A program made the position numbers and the translations under genes. This document shows positions 13,287 to 18,646 of a stretch of 18,646 nucleotides of DNA, piece after piece; within the stretch, counting starts at the first letter, position 1, and each line of letters starts with the position of its first letter. Below the pieces are notes generated by a model, which saw only the letters and a list, made by a program, of their open reading frames with translations, was not told the origin of the DNA and did no database searches. Source of the stretch: RHKX01 sp041393495 (GTDB lineage: Bacteria; Actinomycetota; Thermoleophilia; Solirubrobacterales; 70-9). The stretch spans positions 1 to 18,646 of the forward strand of contig JAWKKA010000025.1 of assembly GCA_041393495.1 (NCBI GenBank), written 5' to 3'.

Positions 13287-14779
13287 CGCTTCCCCCGGCG
13301 ACGCAGCGAGAGCGCCTCGTCGATGTGCTCGCCGGTGACGTCCCTCGACCCGGCCAGATCGGCGCAGGTCCGCGCGACCTTGATCACGCGGCTCCAGCCG
13401 CGGCCGCTGAGGCCGAGATCGGCGTGGCCGGCGATCAGCGCCGCTCGCGCGGGGCCATCGAGCCGGGCGCGCTCGGCGACCTCGCGGTCGGTCATCGACG
13501 CGTTCGTGCGACCCTCGCCGAGGCGCTCGCGCTGCGCCTCCCGCGCGTCGAGCACCCGTGCCGCGACCGCCGCCGAGCCCTCGCCCGGGTCGCCATCGAG
13601 CGTGGCGGCGCTGGGCTGCTCGACCGCCAGGGCGATGTCGACGCGGTCGGCAAGCGCGCCGCTGAGCCGGGCCGCGTAGCTGCGGATCCGCTCGGCGGTG
13701 CAGCAACAGCGCGACGATCCCTCGCCGTGTCCGCACGGGCAGGGGTTCGCGGCCGCGAAGAGCTGGAAGCCGGCCGGCAGCGTGAGCCGGCTCCGTGCCC
13801 GCGCGATCGTCACGAGCCCGTCCTCGAGCGGCTGCCGGAGGGCCTCGAGGCTCGGCCGCGAGAACTCGCCGAGCTCGTCGAGGAAGAGGACCCCGCGGTG
13901 GGCGAGGGTGATCTCCCCCGGCCGCGGCGGGCTGCCGCCGCCGACGAGCCCGGCGACGGAGATCGTGTGGTGCGGGGCCCGGAAGGGGCGTGGCGCGAGC
14001 CCCCCGTCGGCGCACGGGCGGCCGGCGATGCTGGCGATCTTCGTCACCTCGATCGCCTCGCGATGCGAGAGGGGCGGCATGATCGAGGGAAGGCGCCGCG
14101 CTGCCAGCGACTTGCCGGATCCGGGCGGGCCGATCACGAGCGCCGCGTGGCCGCCGGCGGCAGCGACCTCCAGCCCCCGCCGAAGGCCGGGCTGTCCCTT
14201 GAGGTCGGCGAGATCGGGCGCGGCGGGCCCGACGCGTTGCCGGGGCGGCGGCACGGCCGTCGCCGGCACCTCGCCGCGGGCGAGCGCGCGGAGATCGGTG
14301 ACCGCGGCCAGCGGCGCGACCGCGAGCCCCTCGACGAGCCGCGCCTCAGCGACGTTCGCGGCCGCCACGGCGATCCCGGCGCCCCCGGCGCGATCGATCC
14401 GCTCCGCCATCGCGAGGATCCCCGGTAGCGGTCGGACCGTCCCGTCGAGCGCCAGCTCTGCCGCCAGCCACCAGCGCTCGAGCGGCTGCGCGCGCAGCTG
14501 CCCGGAAGCGACGAGGACCGCGGCTGCGATCGCGAGGTCGAAGCCCGGTCCCGCCTTGCGAAGGTCCGCGGGGGCGAGGTTCGCGGTGATCCGTTGCTGG
14601 GGGAAGTCGAAGCCGGAGTTGACCAGCGCCGCGCGGACGCGCTCACGCGACTCGCGCACCGCCGCGTCGGGCAGCCCGACGATCGAGAACGCGGGGAGCC
14701 CGCGGTGGATGTCGATCTCGACGTCGACCGGGACCGCCTCGATCCCCGCGATCGCGAACGTCCGCGTTCGTGCCAGCAC
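13283..14779 (-). CDS. comM: YifB/ComM family Mg-chelatase-like AAA+ ATPase
   Basis: This 498-residue hexameric helicase-like ATPase promotes branch migration and integration of heterologous DNA in transformation. An N-terminal ribosomal S5/Lon-protease-like domain covers about 1-170 (GLPAFSIVGLPDAAVRESRER). The AAA+ module has Walker A GPPGSGKS (217-224) and Walker B VLFLDEL with Asp301/Glu302. A cysteine-rich insert (Cys347, Cys349, Cys358-360, in NPCPCG and RCCCT) is typical of the family. A C-terminal Mg-chelatase domain ends at about 495 (GWSRVIKVARTCADLAGS). The start GTG at 14779 has TAGCGT 7 nt upstream and no Shine-Dalgarno. It is coupled to dprA downstream and divergent from yraN. 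Confidence 0.95.
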   Translation of the reverse strand: MLARTRTFAIAGIEAVPVDVEIDIHRGLPAFSIVGLPDAAVRESRERVRAALVNSGFDFPQQRITANLAPADLRKAGPGFDLAIAAAVLVASGQLRAQPLERWWLAAELALDGTVRPLPGILAMAERIDRAGGAGIAVAAANVAEARLVEGLAVAPLAAVTDLRALARGEVPATAVPPPRQRVGPAAPDLADLKGQPGLRRGLEVAAAGGHAALVIGPPGSGKSLAARRLPSIMPPLSHREAIEVTKIASIAGRPCADGGLAPRPFRAPHHTISVAGLVGGGSPPRPGEITLAHRGVLFLDELGEFSRPSLEALRQPLEDGLVTIARARSRLTLPAGFQLFAAANPCPCGHGEGSSRCCCTAERIRSYAARLSGALADRVDIALAVEQPSAATLDGDPGEGSAAVAARVLDAREAQRERLGEGRTNASMTDREVAERARLDGPARAALIAGHADLGLSGRGWSRVIKVARTCADLAGSRDVTGEHIDEALSLRRRGKR

Positions 14780-14786
14780 CTATTCG

Positions 14787-14792
14787 ACGCTA
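14787..14792 (-). promoter_or_regulatory. -10-like TAGCGT before comM
   Basis: TAGCGT on the minus strand lies 7 nt before the GTG start of comM. An inverted repeat, GCGCA/TGCGC at 14805-14819, sits upstream where a -35 region would be, so it could be an operator. Confidence 0.42.
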
Positions 14793-14804
14793 GGGCGGGC
14801 CGAC

Positions 14805-14879
14805 GCGCAGGTGGTGCGCCGGGTCGGCCAGATCGCGGTCGAAAGCGTGCCGATTGGCGCACGACCGACACCCGGTCGG
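14805..14879. repeat. Short inverted repeats in the comM/yraN divergent region
   Basis: Two small inverted repeats lie in the 196-bp gap: GCGCA-GGTGG-TGCGC (14805-14819) and CCGAC-ACCCG-GTCGG (14865-14879). The first lies upstream of the comM -10. Apart from these I see nothing else in 14780-14975. Short GC-rich inverted repeats are frequent by chance in such DNA. Confidence 0.35.
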
Positions 14880-14975
14880 CGATTCGGCACGGTTCCGTGA
14901 CGGACCGGCACGCTGCGACCCCCACCCGTGACGCGATCGGCGCGACCCTGCGGCCATGGGGAACGGCGGATCGCG

Positions 14976-15347
14976 ATGACCCGGGCCCGGCTGCGAACGG
15001 GGAGGATCGGCGAGGAGCTCGCCTGCAGGCGGCTCGAGGGCGAGGGCCTAGCGATCGTTGCCCGCAACTGCAGGACGCGCTACGGAGAGATCGACGCGGT
15101 CGCCCTCGACGGCGAGACGCTGGTCTTCGTCGAGGTCAAGACCACGCGGGTCGGTGGGCTGCGCGGCCCCGAGCGGCCGGCACACGCCGTCGGGCCGCGC
15201 AAGCAGATGCAGGTTCGCCGCCTCGCCCGCGCCTGGCTGGCCGAGAACCTGCCGCCGCGACACCGGCTGATCCGCTTCGACGTGGTCGGGGTCAGCCTCG
15301 ATCCCGGCGGCGAGGTCGTCATCGAGCACCTGCCGGCCGCTTTCTGA
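14976..15347 (+). CDS. yraN: YraN family (UPF0102) endonuclease-like protein
   Basis: This 123-residue protein has a PD-(D/E)xK nuclease-like fold: TGRIGEELACRRLEGEG, NCRTRYGEIDAVALDG, and LVFVEVKTTRVG with the Asp and ExK positions kept. The family is very widespread and its biochemical role is still poorly defined; the usual neighbourhood (rnhB, comM, dprA) points to DNA processing. The ATG at 14976 has GGCGGA about 5 nt upstream; a GTG at 14928 would add 16 residues that do not look like the family. It is the only gene of the right-hand block on the plus strand: divergent from comM and convergent with rnhB, with a tandem repeat in the convergent gap. Confidence 0.9.
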   Translation: MTRARLRTGRIGEELACRRLEGEGLAIVARNCRTRYGEIDAVALDGETLVFVEVKTTRVGGLRGPERPAHAVGPRKQMQVRRLARAWLAENLPPRHRLIRFDVVGVSLDPGGEVVIEHLPAAF

Positions 15348-15355
15348 TCGGCCCG

Positions 15356-15482
15356 GGCGGACCCCCCGCGGCCCCGCTCCGCGGTCAGGGCTGACCGAGG
15401 CGGACCCCCGCGGCCCCGTTCCGCGGTCAGGGCCAACCGAGGCGGACCCCCGCGGCCCGGTTCCGCGGTCAGGGCTAACCGA
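15356..15482. repeat. Three tandem 42-43 bp repeats at the 3' end of rnhB
   Basis: Units lie at 15356-15398 (43 bp), 15399-15440 and 15441-15482 (42 bp each), nearly identical. Each contains two CCGCGG boxes around a 7-nt spacer (15366-15384, 15408-15426, 15450-15468), so each can form a hairpin. The last unit overlaps the rnhB stop codon: CTA at 15475-15477 gives TAG. The other units read CCA and CTG at that site. The array fills the yraN/rnhB convergent gap. Confidence 0.9.
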
Positions 15483-16287
15483 GCTCGAGCTGGCTGTAAG
15501 CGGTCGAGGCGAACGAGCGCCGGTGCAGCGAGCAGATCCCGATCCGCCCGATCGCCTCGCGGTGCTGCGGCGAGGAGTAGCCGACGTTGGCCTCGAAGTC
15601 CCATCCGGGGTAGCGGCCGGCGGCCTGACGCATGTAGCGGTCGCGGGTCACCTTGGCGACCACTGAGGCGGCGGCGATCGCGGCGCTGCGGGCATCGCCC
15701 TCGATCACGGCCTCGTGCTCGACCCGGCAGCGTGAGCCGAGCCGGAAGCCGTCGCTGAGGCAGACCGCCCCCGGCACGGCGACCCTGCCGAGCATGTCGG
15801 CAAGCGCGTTCAGGTTCGTGACGTGAAGGCCGCGCGAGTCGATGCCGCCCGGGCAGCGCGTGGTCACGGCGACCCGGCTGGCGGCCGCGAGGACGGCCGG
15901 GTAGAGGCGCTCACGTTCCTCCTCGGTCTTGCGCTTCGAGTCGTCGAGGCCGGCGAGCGTCTTCCGCACCTCGGCGGTCAGGCAGCGGTAGTCGAGCAGG
16001 ACCGCGGCCGCGACCAGCGGGCCGGCGAGCGAACCGCGGCCCGCCTCGTCCGCGCCGGCGACGAAGCGGCGCCCGAACTGCTGGTCGAAGCGGAACAGCC
16101 AGGCGGTCCGCCGTCCATCGGGCCGCCGGGCCTTGCGGCGCTTGCCGCCGCCCGCGGCCGGTTCGGCGTCCGGTACCGGCTCAGAGGAGGCCGATCCGGT
16201 CGATGGGCCAGTAGGTGAAGAAGGCCTTGCCGATGATCCAGTCCTTCGGGACCGGGCCCCAGAACCTGCTGTCGTCGCTCGCTCCAC
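15475..16287 (-). CDS. rnhB: Ribonuclease HII (start uncertain)
   Basis: This nuclease removes ribonucleotides embedded in DNA and RNA from hybrids. The RNase HII core is complete: the acidic pair in FVAGADEAGRGSLAGPL, SDG in AVCLSDGFRL, AAIAAASVVAKVTRDRYM, and NVGYSSPQHREAI near the end. The stop codon lies inside a tandem repeat. The start is a puzzle. The only ATG, GTG or TTG codon in frame upstream of the catalytic core is GTG at 16287, which overlaps lepB by 107 bp; the first 36 residues are then just lepB read in another frame. The segment just before the core (KRRKARRPDGRR...FDQQFGRRF) looks genuine, so initiation probably lies near the lepB stop (16181) at a non-standard codon, or a CTG near 16094 is used. 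The end and the identity are firm. Confidence 0.88.
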   Translation of the reverse strand: MERATTAGSGARSRRTGSSARPSSPTGPSTGSASSEPVPDAEPAAGGGKRRKARRPDGRRTAWLFRFDQQFGRRFVAGADEAGRGSLAGPLVAAAVLLDYRCLTAEVRKTLAGLDDSKRKTEEERERLYPAVLAAASRVAVTTRCPGGIDSRGLHVTNLNALADMLGRVAVPGAVCLSDGFRLGSRCRVEHEAVIEGDARSAAIAAASVVAKVTRDRYMRQAAGRYPGWDFEANVGYSSPQHREAIGRIGICSLHRRSFASTAYSQLELG

Positions 16288-16789
16288 GGTTGTCGCCCAT
16301 CATGAAGTAATGATCGGGCGGGATCGTGATCTGCCTCGGCAGGTTGCAGCCGCGGGCGTTGCCGCACGGCTTCGTGAAGTCGTCCGGAATGCGCTCGCCA
16401 TTGACGATCGCATGGCCGTTGACGATCTTCAGCGTGTCGCCGGGGGTGGCGACGACGCGCTTGATGAAGTTCGTGTCGGCGCGCTCGGCGACCGGCTCCG
16501 GACAGGCCTCGTTCGGGGGCAGCGGCTCGATCCCGCAGGTCTCCGTCGTATCGGCGCCCTTCGGCGGATGGAAGACGACGATGTCGCCGATCTCAGGATC
16601 GCTGAAGTGGTAGCTGACCCGCTGGACGAGGACGCGCTGGCCGACCTCGAGGGTCGGGATCATCGAGCCGGTCGGGATCTGGTAGGGCTTGACGACGAAC
16701 GCCTGGATGAGCAGGGCGAGACCGATCGCGAACGCGACGATCAGGACGAGCTCGACGATCGCGCCGAACGTCGACTTCGGGCGCGGCAT
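16181..16789 (-). CDS. lepB: Signal peptidase I
   Basis: This 202-residue membrane protease cleaves signal peptides from exported proteins. One N-terminal membrane helix covers about 8-31 (FGAIVELVLIVAFAIGLALL). The catalytic Ser42 lies in PTGSMIPTL and the general base Lys110 in NFIKRVVATPGD. The later family boxes MMGDNRGASDDSRFWGPV and IIGKAFFTYWPIDR are present. Four cysteines (in TCGIEPLPPNEAC and KPCGNARGCN) could form disulfides outside the membrane. The ATG at 16789 follows rplS by 24 bp, so they are probably one operon. rplS-lepB-rnhB is a common bacterial order. Confidence 0.96.
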   Translation of the reverse strand: MPRPKSTFGAIVELVLIVAFAIGLALLIQAFVVKPYQIPTGSMIPTLEVGQRVLVQRVSYHFSDPEIGDIVVFHPPKGADTTETCGIEPLPPNEACPEPVAERADTNFIKRVVATPGDTLKIVNGHAIVNGERIPDDFTKPCGNARGCNLPRQITIPPDHYFMMGDNRGASDDSRFWGPVPKDWIIGKAFFTYWPIDRIGLL

Positions 16790-16813
16790 GACGTTCCGTC
16801 GGCCGGGAACGCG

Positions 16814-17545
16814 CTAGGCGTCCTGCCGCGAAGCCTCAGCGTCTGCGTCGGCGCCCTCGTCGGGCTCGGCTTCTCCCTCCGGCTCCCCGCCGCGCTCACC
16901 GGCTGCGCCCGGGGGTTCCTCCTCGGCATCGGCGCCCGCCTCCCCGGTGGCGGTCGCATCGGCTTCGTCCCCGCCCGCGTCCGCCTCGTCCTGAGCCGCT
17001 TCGGGGCCGCTCGCGGCTGCCTCGTCCCGAGCCGTTTCGGCGCCGTCCGCGGTTGCCTCGGCCTCCGGCGCCTGCTCGACCTCGCGGACCGTTCCCTCCT
17101 CCTCGCCCCCGGCCGGGACGGCCTGCGGCGCCTCGGTCTGCGTGGCTCCCTCCGCATCGACGGCGGCGTCCTCCTCGGTGCCCAGCGCCTCCTCGCCGAT
17201 GCCCCAGCGCCGCTCGGCGACGCGAGCGGCCTTTCCGACGCGGTCGCGCAGGTAGTAGAGCTTGGCGCGGCGGACGTCGCCCCGCGCCGCCACCTCGAGC
17301 TTCTCGATCTTCGGGGAGTGCAGGGGGAAGGTCCGCTCGACGCCGACGCCGAAGGACTGCTTACGGACGGTGAAGGTCTCGCGGACGCCGCTGCCCTGCC
17401 GCTTGATGACGACCCCCTCGAAGACCTGGGTCCGGGTCCGGTTGCCCTCGATCACCTGGAAGTGGACGCGGACGCGATCGCCGGCGGCGAAGCGCGGACG
17501 TCGCTGCAGCTGCTCCTGCTCGAGGCTCTGGATGATCGTGCTCAT
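16814..17545 (-). CDS. rplS: 50S ribosomal protein L19 with long acidic C-terminal extension
   Basis: Residues 1-122 are a normal L19, which sits at the 30S-50S interface: RFAAGDRVRVHFQVIEGNRTR, VFEGVVIKRQGSG, FPLHSPKIEKLEV and KLYYLRDRVGKAARVAERR. Standard L19 is about 115-120 residues. Here the frame continues without a stop for about 120 more residues (123-243), composed almost only of Glu, Asp, Ala, Gly and Pro, with four Arg and no Lys. The tail is therefore strongly negative and probably disordered. The ATG at 17545 begins MSTIIQSLE, as usual for the family. The 106-bp leader after trmD holds a 7-bp GC hairpin. lepB follows after 24 bp. Confidence 0.96.
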   Translation of the reverse strand: MSTIIQSLEQEQLQRRPRFAAGDRVRVHFQVIEGNRTRTQVFEGVVIKRQGSGVRETFTVRKQSFGVGVERTFPLHSPKIEKLEVAARGDVRRAKLYYLRDRVGKAARVAERRWGIGEEALGTEEDAAVDAEGATQTEAPQAVPAGGEEEGTVREVEQAPEAEATADGAETARDEAAASGPEAAQDEADAGGDEADATATGEAGADAEEEPPGAAGERGGEPEGEAEPDEGADADAEASRQDA

Positions 17546-17580
17546 GTCTGCGTGCTTCGGCTCGTCCCGGTCCCGCCGGC

Positions 17581-17603
17581 GCCGGGGGATCGCCGGCCGA
17601 CGG
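17581..17603 (-). promoter_or_regulatory. GC hairpin in the rplS leader
   Basis: In the 106-bp gap between trmD and rplS, GCCGGCG and CGCCGGC on the minus strand can pair as a 7-bp stem with a 9-nt loop. TACTAT at 17650-17645, next to the trmD stop, is a possible -10 for an rplS transcript. Ribosomal-protein leaders are often regulatory, but nothing here identifies a specific mechanism. Confidence 0.3.
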
Positions 17604-17651
17604 CCTTCCCGCCGCGGCGGCCGGTCGGCGCCGCGCGGCGGGGAATAGTAG

Positions 17652-18329
17652 CTAAGAGCCGTCGGGCCTCGCCGAACCGCGCTCGCGGCTGCGCTCGAGC
17701 CGCCACTGCCGGACCCGCTCGTGATCGCCGGAAAGGAGGATTGCGGGGACGTCCCAGCCCCGGTAGCTCGCCGGGCGCGTGTAGTGCGGGTACTCGGGCT
17801 GGCCTTCGAGCGCCTCCGAGAATGACTCCTCGGTGGCGCTGTCGGCATGGCCGAGGGCGCCCGGCAGCTTTCGGAGCACCGCATCGGCAACGACCATCGC
17901 CGCGAGCTCGCCACCGGCGAGGACGTAGCGGCCGATCGAGACCGCGTCGGTTGCGAGGTGCTCGCGAACGCGCTCGTCGATCCCCTCGTAGCGGCCACAG
18001 AGGAGCGTCAGCTCCGGCTCGGCGGCGAGCTCGGCGGCGAGCTCCTCGTCGAAGATCCGGCCCGAGGGCGCCAGCAGGACGATCCTCCGCCCGCCCAGCG
18101 AGTCCCCGTAGGTGGCACGAAGGGCTGCATCGACGACGTCGACCCGCATCACCATCCCGGCGCCTCCGCCGTAGGGCGAGTCGTCGACCTGCCCGGCCCC
18201 GAGCGGCGTCGTCGCCCGGTAGTCGATGAGCCGGATCTCCGAGCCCGCCGCGATCACGTTGCGCACGTGGCGCTGGGCCGTGAACCAATCGAACCAACCA
18301 GGGAAGAGCGTGAAGACGTCGAGGCGCAT
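17652..18329 (-). CDS. trmD: tRNA (guanine-N1)-methyltransferase
   Basis: This 225-residue SPOUT-class enzyme makes m1G37 in tRNAs that read CNN codons (Leu, Pro, Arg) and prevents +1 frameshifting. It starts with MRLDVFTLFPGWF, as the family does. DDSPYGGGAGMVM (49-61) and the trefoil-knot segments VLLAPSGRIFD (84-94), LLCGRYEGIDERV (109-121) and SIGRYVLAGGELAAMV (131-146) bind S-adenosylmethionine. Catalytic Asp163 lies in HADSATEESF, and YPHYTRP follows. The ATG at 18329 is fixed by this N-terminus. Upstream, 13 bp away, is the stop of a DUF559 gene; the usual neighbour rimM is not adjacent. Downstream is rplS, the normal partner. Confidence 0.97.
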   Translation of the reverse strand: MRLDVFTLFPGWFDWFTAQRHVRNVIAAGSEIRLIDYRATTPLGAGQVDDSPYGGGAGMVMRVDVVDAALRATYGDSLGGRRIVLLAPSGRIFDEELAAELAAEPELTLLCGRYEGIDERVREHLATDAVSIGRYVLAGGELAAMVVADAVLRKLPGALGHADSATEESFSEALEGQPEYPHYTRPASYRGWDVPAILLSGDHERVRQWRLERSRERGSARPDGS

Positions 18330-18342
18330 CCGGCGCCGGAGC

Positions 18343-18646
18343 CTAGAGCCCAACGCCCTCCCCCACCCCGAGCAGCGCGCCGACCTGGGAGAAGACGGCC
18401 CGCGGTTCGCGGTCGAGGCGCTCAGGCGTGACCCGGAGCACCCGGACCCCGCGCACGCTGAGCTCGGCATCGCGTTCGAGGTCACGCCGCCGCTGCGCCC
18501 AGGATCGGTGGTGGGTGTAGCTGTCGATCTCGACGACGAGACGCGCATCGGGCCAGTGGAAGTCGACCTCGTAGCCGTGCAGCCGCTGGTTGACGAGCGG
18601 CCGCGGGAAGCCCCGGGCGAGACAGAGGCGGAGGAACGTGGTCTCG
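18343..18646 (-). CDS. DUF559 endonuclease-domain protein (5' end outside the window)
   Basis: The last 100 residues of a minus-strand gene are present; the start lies beyond position 18646. The visible part reads LVNQRLHGYEVDFHWPDARL, then VVEIDSYTHH, RRRDLERDAEL and GVRVLRVTPERL. This is the DUF559 (Vsr-like PD-(D/E)xK) fold with the Asp in VDFHWPD and the ExD of VEID. Such domains often end proteins with an AbiEi-type helix-turn-helix N-terminus in high-GC actinobacteria. The missing half must be seen to know whether that applies here. It ends 13 bp before trmD, in the place where rimM normally lies, and looks like an accessory gene beside the translation operon. Confidence 0.82.
   Translation of the reverse strand, partial: ETTFLRLCLARGFPRPLVNQRLHGYEVDFHWPDARLVVEIDSYTHHRSWAQRRRDLERDAELSVRGVRVLRVTPERLDREPRAVFSQVGALLGVGEGVGL

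Noticed and set aside
12165..14015. A 616-residue open frame containing DprA with a long N-terminal extension
   Set aside because: The extension is comM read out of frame. The GTG at 13286 overlaps the comM stop and gives a normal-length DprA.
14928..14975. Upstream GTG start for yraN at 14928
   Set aside because: The added 16 residues do not resemble the YraN N-terminus, and the ATG at 14976 has a suitable ribosome-binding site.
15080..15604. Minus-strand open frame encoding repeated ALTAERGRGG peptides
   Set aside because: The repeated peptide comes from the 42-bp tandem DNA repeats. The frame overlaps rnhB and yraN in wrong frames and has no ribosome-binding site or domain.
16133..18229. 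Long plus-strand open frame of 698 residues
   Set aside because: It is antisense to lepB, rplS and trmD and is of low complexity, with no recognisable domain.

Overview
The window is very GC-rich DNA with densely packed, mostly minus-strand genes. It looks like the chromosome of an actinobacterium, probably of the Thermoleophilia (Solirubrobacterales-like). This rests on the WhiG/FliA-type sigma factor, the housekeeping order trmD-rplS-lepB-rnhB-(yraN)-comM-dprA, many probable leaderless starts and the style of the proteins. The lineage is an inference from sequence character; no search was possible.

Layout from left to right. (1) Positions 1-62 hold two copies of an 18-bp direct repeat that look like the end of an insertion sequence. 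They lie 3 bp from tRNA-Gly(GCC), which is on the minus strand at 66-139. (2) 241-3171, minus strand: a short RNase HI, a zinc-ribbon protein of unknown function, a WhiG/FliA sigma factor and a XerC/D-type tyrosine recombinase. (3) 3241-6446, minus strand: an L,D-transpeptidase, then a translationally coupled pair made of an atypical SDR/epimerase and a PlsC-like acyltransferase. Both halves fit envelope biogenesis. (4) 6507-8666: an alpha/beta hydrolase (+), a convergent gap with a degenerate 19-20 bp tandem repeat, a degenerate metallo-beta-lactamase-like protein (-) and a divergent 66-aa zinc-ribbon protein (+). (5) 8753-12131, minus strand: thiD, two coupled small genes of unknown function, and ilvD. 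(6) 12165-18646: dprA and comM (coupled), yraN on the opposite strand, then rnhB, lepB, rplS and trmD, and a truncated DUF559 protein at the right edge.

Read in the minus direction, the right third is the familiar translation/secretion/DNA-processing block (tRNA methylation, ribosomal protein L19, signal peptidase, RNase HII, ComM/DprA for handling incoming DNA). In many actinobacteria this block runs on into whiG and xerC. Here those two genes sit about 9 kb further on, separated by metabolic genes (thiD, ilvD) and envelope genes. No gap between genes exceeds 300 bp; the largest are 7497-7738 (tandem repeat) and 14780-14975 (comM/yraN divergent region).

No complete new system such as a defence island, CRISPR array or biosynthetic cluster is visible. 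The most notable items are: an acidic tail of about 120 residues on L19; three 42-bp hairpin-forming repeats that supply the rnhB stop codon; an inverted yraN; an rnhB with no ordinary start codon after lepB; an SDR that lacks its catalytic YxxxK; and a recurring TANNNT hexamer 6-8 nt before start codons that lack a Shine-Dalgarno, which points to leaderless transcription.
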